64,000 bases of DNA from PCPOR2b sp965220385 (GTDB lineage Bacteria > Poribacteria > WGA-4E > PCPOR2b): the NCBI GenBank assembly GCA_965220385.1, contig OZ244825.1, positions 2,914,001-2,978,000 on the forward strand. Reading direction: 5' to 3'. A program made the translations under genes and the position numbers. A model generated the notes under the pieces. The model saw only the letters and a list, made by a program, of their open reading frames with translations. It had not been told where the DNA came from and did no database searches. Shown here piece by piece: positions 53,781-62,768 of this stretch (positions are counted from its first letter, which is position 1; each line of letters begins with the position of its first letter).

Positions 53781-54575
53781 ATGAAAAAAGGGCGATTAAT
53801 CTCATTAGCCTTGGTTCTTGTATTTGCATTCACACTGACACAAGTGGTTTTTGCTGCGCCAAAGAACTTTGCACTCAAGTTTGATGGTAAAAAGGACAAT
53901 GGTGAAACAGGGACACGGATTATTGTTGACCATAGCGAGGAATTGAACCTTGCAGATAAACTAACGATCGAAGCATGGATTTACGCCACCGCCTTAGATA
54001 AAAGCCTAAATATGATTACCGGGAAGGCAGATACCTGGATGCACGCCATTAAGCAGGAAGGGTCAGTCTACCAAGGTGCTGTTAACGCTGCTCAGTGGGG
54101 TTGGGAAGGTACAGGCAGGGTCAGTTTAGAAAGATGGACCCATGTTGCATTGACCTTTGACGGTCGTGCCTACCTACTTCACGTCGATGGTAAATTGAAA
54201 GATGAAATCGAAGATCCAGGGAAGATTAACACATCTTTATCCGATGTTTATATCGGTTGGCTTCCTCAGTGGAATGAAGCGTTTACCGGGCTAATCGACG
54301 AGGTACGGATTTCTAACATTCCCAGATACCCAGCGGCCAACTTTCCGCGGCCGACGACCGAGTTTGAAGAGCGTGATCGCAATACCGTACTCCTGATGCA
54401 CTTTAATGAAGGAAACGGTGGCGAAGCGATGGATGCGTCCGCTTTTGAGCATCACGGCTTAATCGATGGTGCGACATGGGAAGAGGTCCCAGATGCACCC
54501 TACAAACCGTTATCGGTCGAGCCGGGCGTAGACAAGTTATCAACTACATGGGGCAAACTCAAACGTAACTATTAG
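53781..54575 (+). CDS. Exported LamG-domain protein with shared C-terminal tail
   Basis: A 264-residue protein. The ATG at 53781 has AAGGAAGG upstream and gives a signal peptide (LISLALVLVFAFTLTQVVFA). The LamG domain (ALKFDGKKDNG, LTIEAWIYATALDKSLNMITG, ERWTHVALTFDGRAYLLHVDG, TGLIDEVRISNIPR) is of a different sub-branch from the other LamG proteins. It ends SVEPGVDKLSTTWGKLK. The gene is divergent from the LamG pair. Confidence 0.88.
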   Translation: MKKGRLISLALVLVFAFTLTQVVFAAPKNFALKFDGKKDNGETGTRIIVDHSEELNLADKLTIEAWIYATALDKSLNMITGKADTWMHAIKQEGSVYQGAVNAAQWGWEGTGRVSLERWTHVALTFDGRAYLLHVDGKLKDEIEDPGKINTSLSDVYIGWLPQWNEAFTGLIDEVRISNIPRYPAANFPRPTTEFEERDRNTVLLMHFNEGNGGEAMDASAFEHHGLIDGATWEEVPDAPYKPLSVEPGVDKLSTTWGKLKRNY

Positions 54576-54623
54576 ACCCCTCTGGGTTGAATAAACTTTT
54601 TAACATAGAATTCCCGACTATTT

Positions 54624-54686
54624 GCCTCCTGATTTCCCGATTGAATTAGCATATTTTCTATCGGTGTCAGGAGGCTTTTCTTTTTC
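54624..54686 (+). terminator. Intrinsic terminator after the LamG gene
   Basis: GCCTCCTGA at 54624-54632 pairs exactly with TCAGGAGGC at 54667-54675, and TTTTCTTTTT follows. The loop is long (34 bases), but the base of the stem and the T-run are typical. Confidence 0.65.
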
Positions 54687-54753
54687 GGTTTAAGCAGGAT
54701 CCACCGCCAAAATTATATCTGGATGTGGGTAATCTAAAATTAAGAGGTGTCAT

Positions 54754-55638
54754 ATGATTTTAATGAGTCCGTCCGTGCGCTTGGGAAAAACCTCGAAGGA
54801 TCGAGCGGCTTTCCTTCAAAAGGTCAAGTTAATGGAAGTGAAAACTGTCACCACGAACACGCCGGCTGATTGGAGTGATGCGGACGTTGAAGAAGCCAAG
54901 CGGTTCCTAGACGACCACGGTATCCGGGTCGGTGAGTTTAGCGGGCATCAAGGAGGATTTGGTTCAGCAAATCCGGAGGAGTACCGAGCTGCTATTGAAG
55001 GACATCGCCGTCAATTGCGTCATGCACACATCATAGGGGCACATTGCATCGCCTGCGCAATACTCATCGGTAGGATCTGGATTGATGAGATGCCAAAAAC
55101 CTTCGCAGAGCGGGGTGGAACCATCCCTGCGATGTGGTCTGAGGAGACTTGGAAACGATGTATTGGTGCGGTCGAGGAACTGATGCCTCATGCGGAAGAA
55201 TTTGAAACGGACGTAGCGATACATCCTCATATCATCACTCCGGTCTACTCTGTCGAGCGATATCAGGAACTCTTTGATGCAATCCCGTCCCCACGCCTGA
55301 AAGCACTCTTCGATCCTGTGAATATGACAGGCCCCCATATGTTTCTCAGAATGACAGACTTTATAAATGAGATTTTCGATGGAATTGGGGATAAAATTGT
55401 CACGATGCACGCAAAAGATGCTACAATGTGGTCAGCGAAACCGATTAGCATTATTAGCCGTGTGGATGAAGCGGTTCCGGGCACCGGTATGATGGATTAT
55501 GCAACAATACTTCGACGGTTGGATGCCTTAGACAATGATGTTCCAGTACATGTAGAGCACTTCCCTGAGTTGGAAACAATTGCGGGTCAGCAGTATATCC
55601 GTCATGTTGGACGGGAAATTGGTGTAACTATCGGTTAA
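54754..55638 (+). CDS. Sugar phosphate isomerase/epimerase (xylose isomerase-like TIM barrel)
   Basis: A 294-residue TIM-barrel protein. Family segments are the early KVKLMEVKTVTTN strand, FLDDHGIRVGEFSGHQG, VAIHPHIITPVYSVERYQELFD, LKALFDPVNMTGPHM, VTMHAKDATM and VPVHVEHFPELE with metal-ligand Glu/His/Asp. Such enzymes isomerise or epimerise sugars, myo-inosose or hydroxypyruvate. AAGAGG lies before the ATG. The sulfatase-like gene follows after 85 bases in the same direction. Exact substrate unknown. Confidence 0.82.
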   Translation: MILMSPSVRLGKTSKDRAAFLQKVKLMEVKTVTTNTPADWSDADVEEAKRFLDDHGIRVGEFSGHQGGFGSANPEEYRAAIEGHRRQLRHAHIIGAHCIACAILIGRIWIDEMPKTFAERGGTIPAMWSEETWKRCIGAVEELMPHAEEFETDVAIHPHIITPVYSVERYQELFDAIPSPRLKALFDPVNMTGPHMFLRMTDFINEIFDGIGDKIVTMHAKDATMWSAKPISIISRVDEAVPGTGMMDYATILRRLDALDNDVPVHVEHFPELETIAGQQYIRHVGREIGVTIG

Positions 55639-55723
55639 TCGAAGCTACATCCATCTATTCTAGCTATCAACGTATAGGCAATCAGCCTTACACCGGTAAC
55701 CGGCGAATAGATCAGGAGGGGTT

Positions 55724-57142
55724 ATGACTGAAGCAGTGACATCAAGTGTAAGTAAACCGAATATTGTGGTTGTAGTATCGGACACACTTAGGACAGCGTA
55801 TCTGGGAGCCTATGGGAATAAATGGATTCATACACCCAATCTCGATCGGTTCGCCCAAGATGGCGTACGATTTACAAATGCACATCCAGAATGCCTGCCA
55901 ACGATTCCGACACGTCGTACCTTGCATAGTGGCCGCCGGGCGTTCCCATTTCGGGATTACCGTCCTGTACCTTGGGATAATGTCTATATCCCGGGGTGGC
56001 AGCCCTTATCATCGGAGGAAAGCACAATAGCGGAGGCACTTGTCCGCCAAGGTTATCATACCGGTTTCTTCGCAGATGTCCCCCACTACTTTGTACCGGG
56101 GATGAACTTTACGCGTGGATTTTTGCAGTGGGAGTTCATCCGTGGTCAGGCGGAAGACCGGTATAATGCTATTGCACACGCGGATGAGACGTTGTTATCG
56201 CGCTACCGTGGCGGTGCGGATCGGATTCGGGCGCATTTAGTGAACGTGCAACCGGAGCAGCCAGAAGAGACTTGGCCCGCAGCGCGCACGTTCCGGGCTG
56301 CGATAAAATTTGTCGAACAAAATTACAATAATAATCCCTTTTATCTCTACGTCGATAGCTTCACACCGCACGAGACTTGGGAAGCTCCGATGCACTATTA
56401 CGACCTTTACGGAAATCGAGAAGACCGTGAACCGATTTATCTCTCTGCACCTTACGGACCAATAGATCGTAATCCTGAGGTCGAAGAGCGTTTGCCGAGT
56501 ATTCGATCGAATTATGCCGGTCTGGTAACGATGGTGGACACATGGTTTGGAAAGTTGATTAATACCATCGACAGGCTAGGGTTGAAACAGAACACGCTCG
56601 TGATATTCCTGAGCGATCACGGAACCAACTTCGGTGAAAACCCGGACCGTGTTACAGGAAAACCGGCGGATTTCATGTATCCGGGCACAATGGATATCCC
56701 GATGATGCTGCGGCATCCAGACGGGGTGCATGCTGGAAGCACACGTGACGAATTCGTTTACAGCTTGGATGTACCGGCAACCGTCATTGCCGCCGCTGGG
56801 GTTGAACCGATCGGTAGAATAGAAGGGCAGAATCTGCTCCCACTGGCAGAAGGTGGCAGCGGATTTGAGGCACGAGATTATCTGACCTGCCGCTACGGTA
56901 ACTCTGTGTGGTACAAAGATTCAAAGAATTGGTTTTTCAGTGGTGTTGATTCCCAGAATTCACGCCTTTTTGACCTAGAGGAAGATCCAACGTGTCAGCA
57001 TAATATTGCAGCAAGTGCGGAAGATCGGTGCGCTCTTGCGCGAGAACGCATATTGGCAGATGCGGGTGGTGAACTACAACGCTATGAACGGCAGGAAAAG
57101 ACAGATGCGCTGGGCAGACCTGAGTTTGCTGAAGGAAGATAA
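55724..57142 (+). CDS. Sulfatase-like hydrolase with Thr at the nucleophile position
   Basis: A 472-residue alkaline-phosphatase-superfamily protein. It has NIVVVVSDTLRTAYLGAYG with metal Asp20, then residues 60-64 T-I-P-T-R where sulfatases have [CS]-x-P-x-R, and LSDHGTNFGE near residue 305 with the second metal pair. The residue that would become formylglycine is therefore threonine, as in nucleotide pyrophosphatases; a Cys lies three residues earlier but out of register. It may be a phosphodiesterase-like enzyme rather than a sulfatase. No signal peptide, so cytoplasmic. AGGAGGGG is upstream. Confidence 0.8.
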   Translation: MTEAVTSSVSKPNIVVVVSDTLRTAYLGAYGNKWIHTPNLDRFAQDGVRFTNAHPECLPTIPTRRTLHSGRRAFPFRDYRPVPWDNVYIPGWQPLSSEESTIAEALVRQGYHTGFFADVPHYFVPGMNFTRGFLQWEFIRGQAEDRYNAIAHADETLLSRYRGGADRIRAHLVNVQPEQPEETWPAARTFRAAIKFVEQNYNNNPFYLYVDSFTPHETWEAPMHYYDLYGNREDREPIYLSAPYGPIDRNPEVEERLPSIRSNYAGLVTMVDTWFGKLINTIDRLGLKQNTLVIFLSDHGTNFGENPDRVTGKPADFMYPGTMDIPMMLRHPDGVHAGSTRDEFVYSLDVPATVIAAAGVEPIGRIEGQNLLPLAEGGSGFEARDYLTCRYGNSVWYKDSKNWFFSGVDSQNSRLFDLEEDPTCQHNIAASAEDRCALARERILADAGGELQRYERQEKTDALGRPEFAEGR

Positions 57143-57214
57143 CTATCTATCATCGCCTCATATATCTACAGAGCTTATAACCGAGCTTGTAGATGCAATG
57201 GAGTTATACGCCAA

Positions 57215-58006
57215 ATGAACCCACATTTCTTTGAAGGGATCGACGGAATCGAACGACAGCGGAAACCGAGAGATCGCGGACTGACAATGGTTATCGATTG
57301 GGGTATTGGGATACGTGAACAGAAAGATCTGATCGAGACTGGAGCAGACCATTTCGATTTTGCAAAGATCGCTGTCGGCATCTCCCGTTTGTTGTCAAAT
57401 GATGTATTGGGAGCAAAGTTGAAAAAGTATCGTCAACATCAGATTGAGCCATTTGCAGGAGGTATGTTTCTCGAATACGCAGAGGTATCCGGAAAAGCAG
57501 AGCTTTATTTTCCTGCGATTGCTCGGGCAGGCTATCGTTGGGTTGAGGTATCGGATAACCTCGGAGCGGTGTCGGTTGCATGGAAACAGCAGATGATTCG
57601 TCAAGCAGTCAAGGAACACGGCCTGCAAGTTATGGGTGAGGTTGGTAAGAAGGAGGGATTGGCGAGCGAGATCCCTTTCCCTGACGATGCGCAGGGCTGC
57701 CTCGACGCTGGTGCAGCGCTGGTACTCTTAGAAGCCGCTGAGTTGGTCAGCGAAGATGTTGACACAGCGAAGGCGGTTGAAGAAGTTGTAGACCTCGTTG
57801 GTCTGGAGAAAGTCATGTTTGAATTACCTGGTCCTTGGATTGCTGGGGTAACTGCCCATGGCATCCATCACCTTCGCCGTCAGCTCATAGATCGATATGG
57901 TAGAGAAGTGAATTTAGGTAACGTCGCGCCAACCGATCTCGTGTCATTGGAGGCGTATCGCCGAGGGTTAGGGGTCAATGCCGGCGAGGTTAAGGGTGAT
58001 GTCTGA
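57215..58006 (+). CDS. Phosphosulfolactate synthase (ComA) family protein
   Basis: A 263-residue TIM-barrel protein matching ComA: KPRDRGLTMVIDWGIGIREQ, DFAKIAVGISRLL, IEPFAGGMFLEYA, YRWVEVSDNLGAV and GEVGKKEGLASE. ComA joins phosphoenolpyruvate and sulfite to give (R)-2-phospho-3-sulfolactate, the first step of coenzyme M or sulfolactate synthesis. The start has no clear ribosome-binding site. No ComB or ComC gene lies nearby, and the next gene is an NHL propeller. Whether it makes sulfolactate here is inference. Confidence 0.8.
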   Translation: MNPHFFEGIDGIERQRKPRDRGLTMVIDWGIGIREQKDLIETGADHFDFAKIAVGISRLLSNDVLGAKLKKYRQHQIEPFAGGMFLEYAEVSGKAELYFPAIARAGYRWVEVSDNLGAVSVAWKQQMIRQAVKEHGLQVMGEVGKKEGLASEIPFPDDAQGCLDAGAALVLLEAAELVSEDVDTAKAVEEVVDLVGLEKVMFELPGPWIAGVTAHGIHHLRRQLIDRYGREVNLGNVAPTDLVSLEAYRRGLGVNAGEVKGDV

Positions 58007-58066
58007 AACGGTTAGAGGCACATCAGTTCATTAGTCATTGGTACATTATAAGGAGGGACAATCATT

Positions 58067-58912
58067 ATGGTTTACGGAAGTGGTGATTATCGATACGAGG
58101 TTGTAGAGGGTTGGGGACAGATCCCGCAGTTGGGGCTTGCCTCTGCGGTCGCTTGTGATTCCCAGGATCGTGTCTATGTATTCAATCGGAGTCCTAATCC
58201 TGCCATGCTCGTTTATGAACGAGATGGTCAGTTCATTGGCTCTTGGGGCGAAGATATCTTCAAAGCACCGCACGGCATTTGGATAAGTTCTGACGATGAA
58301 ATCTACACTACAGACACCGAAGACCACACCGTCCGGAAGTTTTCGCTGTCTGGAGAACTTTTGCAGACGTGGGGAACTGCGGATGAGCCGGGCGCACCGG
58401 GGCAGCCATTCAATCAGCCAACCCGTGCCGTTTTATCCGAATCTGGCGAGATGTACGTCTCAGATGGATACGGGCAATCGCGGGTTCACCGCATGACACT
58501 TGATGGCGAGGTCATTGTTTCGTGGGGCGCACCTGGATCAGGACCTAGCGAGTTTAACCTACCGCATGATGTCACTGTAGACAAAAATGACCGGGTCTAC
58601 ATCTTAGACCGAGGGAACCTGCGGTGTCAGATTTTCAATTCAAACGGAGAATACCTAACAGAATGGGGAGACCTCCGCTCTCCCAACGATCTGTTCATCG
58701 ACTCGGATGATGTTATCCATATCGCAGAGGGTGGGCAGCGTGTAACCGTTATGACGCTTGACGGTGAGATTATCACCCAATGGGGCGAAAAAGGCGAGCA
58801 ACCTGGACAGTTTAGCAATTCGCCGCACGGTATATGGATCGACTCTCATGGCGATGTCTATATCAGCGAGGTCATCGCGGATAAACGGTTCCAGAAGTTT
58901 GCACGAGTTTGA
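58067..58912 (+). CDS. NHL-repeat beta-propeller protein
   Basis: A 281-residue protein of about six NHL blades, each with a pattern such as P-x-G-[IV]-x-[VI]-D-x-x-[DG]-x-[VI]-Y-[VI]-x-D and a closing [GE]-x-x-[IL]-x-x-WG. Repeats include HGIWISSDDEIYTTDTED, PHDVTVDKNDRVYILDRGN and PHGIWIDSHGDVYISE. It resembles the lyase part of peptidylglycine amidating enzymes in fold only. No signal peptide. TAAGGAGGGA lies upstream of the ATG. It follows the ComA-like gene in the same direction; role unknown. Confidence 0.85.
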   Translation: MVYGSGDYRYEVVEGWGQIPQLGLASAVACDSQDRVYVFNRSPNPAMLVYERDGQFIGSWGEDIFKAPHGIWISSDDEIYTTDTEDHTVRKFSLSGELLQTWGTADEPGAPGQPFNQPTRAVLSESGEMYVSDGYGQSRVHRMTLDGEVIVSWGAPGSGPSEFNLPHDVTVDKNDRVYILDRGNLRCQIFNSNGEYLTEWGDLRSPNDLFIDSDDVIHIAEGGQRVTVMTLDGEIITQWGEKGEQPGQFSNSPHGIWIDSHGDVYISEVIADKRFQKFARV

Positions 58913-58920
58913 TTTGGGAA

Positions 58921-58952
58921 GTCGAAGCGACGCGCTATTGCGTCGCTTTGAC
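58921..58952. repeat. Stem-loop overlapping the malate synthase stop codon
   Basis: GTCGAAGCGACGC pairs with GCGTCGCTTTGAC around a 6-base loop, with one G-T wobble. The TAG stop of malate synthase lies in the loop. No T-run follows on either strand, so it may be a bidirectional RNA end or mRNA-stabilising stem between the convergent genes. Confidence 0.5.
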
Positions 58953-61115
58953 CTCTCTCCGACGAGCGTGCAGCACAGGTTCGGTATAACCGTTGGGTAC
59001 TGTGCCCCCTTCAAAAACCAGATCTAGTGCCGCCTGAAAGGCGATGCTTTTGTCAAATGCGGGTGCCATGTTTCGATAGTTGGCATCTCCTGCATTCTGT
59101 TCATCAACAACCGCAGCCATCCGTTCAAAGGTTTCTATGATCTGTTCTCTCGTCACAATGCCATGATGTAGCCAGTTGGCAATATGTTGACTCGATATAC
59201 GCAGCGTCGCTCGGTCTTCCATCAATCCAACGTTATGGATGTCCGGCACCTTTGAGCAGCCAATCCCCTGATCAACCCAGCGTACCACATAACCTAAGAT
59301 TCCTTGAGCGTTATTATCCAGTTCCTGCTGGATATCCTCCTCGCTGAATTCACCGTCCGATAACGGCGGCGTTAGGATATCCGACAGACTAGCGCGTCCC
59401 CTGCTCGCAAGTTCCGCATGCCTGTTTTTGACGTTTACTTCATGGTAATGCACGGCATGGAGTGTAGCAGCTCTTGGTGAAGGCACCCAAGCGGTCGTCG
59501 CACCGGCTTGCGGATGAGCTACCTTTTGCTCCATCATCGCTGCCATTTCATCCGGCATCGCCCACATCCCTTTACCAATCTGCGCCTTACCGGGAAGTCC
59601 CGTCTCAATACCTACATCCACATTCCAGTCTTCATACGCGAGCATCCACGGTTGGCTTTTGATGTCGGGCTTGCGTATCATCGGTCCCGCTTCCATGCTG
59701 GTGTGAATCTCATCGCCTGTCCGATCTAGAAATCCGGTATTGATAAACACGACCCGTTCCTTCGCTGCGCGGATGGCCTCCTTCAGATTAATGGTAGTTC
59801 GACGCTCTTCGTCCATAATGCCCATCTTCAGCGTATTGCGTTCAAGCCCAAGCGCTCGTTCTACACGTTCAAACAGTTCGACTGTTGCTGCAGCCTCTTC
59901 GGGACCGTGGAGTTTGGGCTTGACGATATAGATGCTGCCCGTCTGGCTATTGACGCATTGTCCATTTCTTTGGAGATCGTGTATGGCTGCCAGTGATGTG
60001 ACCATCGCATCAAGAAAGCCCTCAGGAATTTCCTGATCATCTGCCGTGGTGACCGCATCGGTGTACATGTGAATTCCAACATTCCGAATTAGCAGAAGAC
60101 TTCTGCCTGGGAGTGTCAGGGTTGACCCATCTGGCGCCGTAAAGGTCCTATCTGCATTTAGCCGACGGATCATCTGCTGCCCATCCTTCTCAAAGGAAGC
60201 TTCCAGCGTCCCCTGCATAATGCCGTTCCAGTTGCTGTACACTCTCATCTTGTCCTCGGCATCAACCGCTGCTACAGAATCTTCGCAGTCTTGAATTGTG
60301 GTGATGGCGGACTCGAGGATCACGTCTTTTACACCCGCAGGATGGGCTTTTCCAACAGGATGAGTGCGGTCAATCTGGATTTCAATGTGTAATCCATTGT
60401 TTCTGAGCAAAACAGTGCACAGTTCACCATCTTTTTCATGAAACCCGACAAATTTATTGGGGTCGGCTAAACCTACCTCGCTACCATCGTTAAGCCTCAT
60501 AACCAATTGGTTAGTTCCACCAACATCTTTAAGTGAGTATTGCGTGACTTCTCGGAAGTTTCCCCGTTCAAGCTCCGCCATCTCATCTAAGAAGACCTCT
60601 ACTTGGGCGATGACAGCCGCGCCGCGCATAGGGTTGTAACCTGCATCCTTTTGCTCGCGCCCCTCTTCCGTAATCAGATAGGTGCCGTACAACGCATCAT
60701 ACAAACTTCCCCAACGGGCATTGGCAGCATTTAAGGCATAGCGGGCATTATCCAAGGGAACCACCAGTTGGGGTCCTGAGACTTCCGCTATTTCGGGGTC
60801 CACATCCGCCGTGGTTGCTTGGAAATCTGCACCTTCAGGGAGGAGGTATCCAATCTCTGCAAGGAAATCTTGATATTCATTTGGCTCAACCGGTTCGTCT
60901 TTTGTCGACAAATACCATTCATCGATCCGCTGCTGCAACGCATCACGTCTGTCCAGAAGTGCTTGGTTTTTTGGTGCAAGATCTGCAACAATTTGACCTA
61001 GGGATGTCCAAAAGGCATCCGTATCTACACCTGTGCCGGGGGCGATCTCGTCTTGTACCAGACGATACAATCCTTCGTCAATCTTGAGCTGACCAATTTC
61101 AATTCTATCTGCCAT
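58935..61115 (-). CDS. glcB: Malate synthase G
   Basis: A 726-residue enzyme, the usual length of the G isoform. Segments that hold active-site residues include LLIRNVGIHMYTDAV, NTLKMGIMDEERRTTINLKEAI and FINTGFLDRTGDEIHTSMEAG. It joins glyoxylate and acetyl-CoA to malate. GGAGG lies 11 bases before the ATG at 61115; a GTG frame upstream is weaker. Isocitrate lyase is not in the window, so glyoxylate may come from glycolate, purines or the glyoxylate cycle encoded elsewhere. Confidence 0.95.
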   Translation of the reverse strand: MADRIEIGQLKIDEGLYRLVQDEIAPGTGVDTDAFWTSLGQIVADLAPKNQALLDRRDALQQRIDEWYLSTKDEPVEPNEYQDFLAEIGYLLPEGADFQATTADVDPEIAEVSGPQLVVPLDNARYALNAANARWGSLYDALYGTYLITEEGREQKDAGYNPMRGAAVIAQVEVFLDEMAELERGNFREVTQYSLKDVGGTNQLVMRLNDGSEVGLADPNKFVGFHEKDGELCTVLLRNNGLHIEIQIDRTHPVGKAHPAGVKDVILESAITTIQDCEDSVAAVDAEDKMRVYSNWNGIMQGTLEASFEKDGQQMIRRLNADRTFTAPDGSTLTLPGRSLLLIRNVGIHMYTDAVTTADDQEIPEGFLDAMVTSLAAIHDLQRNGQCVNSQTGSIYIVKPKLHGPEEAAATVELFERVERALGLERNTLKMGIMDEERRTTINLKEAIRAAKERVVFINTGFLDRTGDEIHTSMEAGPMIRKPDIKSQPWMLAYEDWNVDVGIETGLPGKAQIGKGMWAMPDEMAAMMEQKVAHPQAGATTAWVPSPRAATLHAVHYHEVNVKNRHAELASRGRASLSDILTPPLSDGEFSEEDIQQELDNNAQGILGYVVRWVDQGIGCSKVPDIHNVGLMEDRATLRISSQHIANWLHHGIVTREQIIETFERMAAVVDEQNAGDANYRNMAPAFDKSIAFQAALDLVFEGGTVPNGYTEPVLHARRREVKATQ

Positions 61116-61812
61116 TCGTTCATGTGCCTCCACGTTTTAGGACTTTCAAAGAGAGCAATTTTGTAACAGTTCCGTATCTTATCCCCATTTTAACTCTATC
61201 TATCTCAACCTGTCAAGATGCTTGCGCTTGAGTAGAGCGTTTTTGTTACGCACGTGACCAACTCTCGCAGCACATGCAACGCAATCCGAGTATCTTAAAA
61301 CAAAATCAAGGCATGTGAACTCAATGGATACATCGCGTGAAGCACCTTTTTCTTTCACTTTTGACAATACAGATGGAGTATGGTATCATATCGTATTCTA
61401 TACTATGGTAGATTTTAGAATTACTTAGACACTCCCAATGCACAACCACGCCCCTAAATCCCCAACTCCTCTGATGAGAGGGGAAAGATAGGGAAAAGAC
61501 CCCTCTTATCTTCTCCTCTCCCGATAGAATCGGGATCCAAAGCGACTTATCAGGGGAGTTACAGGGAGGCTTTGCAAACCTTGTGAGGGTCGGAGTCATT
61601 GGTAAATTTCCACTTACTTCCCTAATTCATCATAATCGCTACAGACAGCAGAGAAAATATGGCAGGAAGCCTGCCCGTAGCGCATTCGCAGATGGAGTGA
61701 AGCAAATACAGCAAAAAGGATTCCACTACAAAGCAATCGCTTTAACAATGAGACTTGAATTTAGTGTCAGAGAAAACAATCGAAAAAACTTGGAGACAGG
61801 ACATAGAAATCG
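61116..61812. other. Long intergenic region with C/G-rich dispersed-repeat-like segment
   Basis: About 700 bases lie between malate synthase and hisG, divergently read. From 61449 to 61580 the sequence is rich in short paired arms: CCTCT-gatg-AGAGG, GAGGGG with CCCCTC and TCCCGAT-aga-ATCGGGA at 61519-61535. This looks like a small dispersed repeat or a structured leader. Short open frames here have no family character. Confidence 0.45.
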
Positions 61813-62685
61813 ATGAACAAACTGAAATTAGGTATTCCTAAAGGATCTCTACAGGAATTCACCATTGACCTTTTCAAACAAGCAGGCTACACAATTACAA
61901 TCAGCGGCAGATCATACTATCCGCACATTGATGACAATGAGATTGAGGTAATGCTGCTGCGTCCACAGGAGATGGCGCTCTACGTAGAACGCAGTGTTAT
62001 TGATGTGGGGTTAGCGGGCCGAGATTGGGTCCGCGAATGCGAAGCAGATGTATTGGAAGTTGCGTCGCTTATCTATGGCAAGCAGACCACGCAGCCAGCA
62101 CGATGGGTGCTGGCGGTTGCAGAAGATTCCCCCATCCAGTCCGTCGCAGATCTTGAAGGCAAAGTGATTTTCACCGAACTGGTTGGAGCAACAAAATCAT
62201 ACCTCAAGGATAATGGCGTTAATGCGACTGTCAAATTCTCACACGGTGCAACAGAGGTAAAGATTCCCCACCTCTGCGATGCGATTGTAGAGATTACGGA
62301 GACTGGAAGCACCTTGCATGCGAACCAACTAAGAATTGTTGATGTCGTCATTGAATCGGTAACGATGCTAGTCGCAAATAAGGAGAGTTGGGCAGATCAA
62401 TGGAAACGAGACAAGGCGGAAAGTTTGCATATACTCCTATCCGGAGCATTGGCGGCACAGAACAAAGTTGGACTCAAAATGAACATTGCTCAAGAAAACC
62501 TACAATCCTTGCTCGCGATTTTGCCAGCGATGAGGAATCCAACGATTTCTCAACTTAGCCAAGATGGCTGGTATGCAGTCGAAACGATTGTTGATGAGCA
62601 TATTGTCCGAGACTTCATCCCAGAACTCATGAATGCAGGCGCAGAAGGGATTATTGAATACCCCTTGAGCAAAGTAATTCCGTGA
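61813..62685 (+). CDS. hisG: ATP phosphoribosyltransferase, long form with regulatory domain
   Basis: A 290-residue HisG. KLGIPKGSLQEFTIDLFKQAGY is the catalytic start, the PRPP-binding segment is CDAIVEITETGSTLHANQL, and the C-terminal ACT-like part (NIAQENLQSLLAILPAMRNPTI and AGAEGIIEYPLSKVIP) marks the long form that histidine inhibits without HisZ. It catalyses the first step of histidine synthesis from ATP and PRPP. AGGA lies upstream at a longer spacing. No other his gene is in the window. Confidence 0.94.
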   Translation: MNKLKLGIPKGSLQEFTIDLFKQAGYTITISGRSYYPHIDDNEIEVMLLRPQEMALYVERSVIDVGLAGRDWVRECEADVLEVASLIYGKQTTQPARWVLAVAEDSPIQSVADLEGKVIFTELVGATKSYLKDNGVNATVKFSHGATEVKIPHLCDAIVEITETGSTLHANQLRIVDVVIESVTMLVANKESWADQWKRDKAESLHILLSGALAAQNKVGLKMNIAQENLQSLLAILPAMRNPTISQLSQDGWYAVETIVDEHIVRDFIPELMNAGAEGIIEYPLSKVIP

Positions 62686-62768
62686 TAAGTTCATCACGCA
62701 GCACGCGTTAAATCGCCACACTATTTGGACGCGGTTGTTGCTTGTGTATTAAACGGAGGATAAATCGA

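Noticed and set aside
57006..57218. 70-residue frame across the end of the sulfatase-like gene
   Set aside because: Mostly antiframe of the real gene and without family character; its end merely reaches the start of the ComA-like gene.
61583..61816. 77-residue plus-strand frame ahead of hisG, considered as a leader peptide
   Set aside because: Only three scattered histidines, no attenuator layout, and composition like non-coding DNA.
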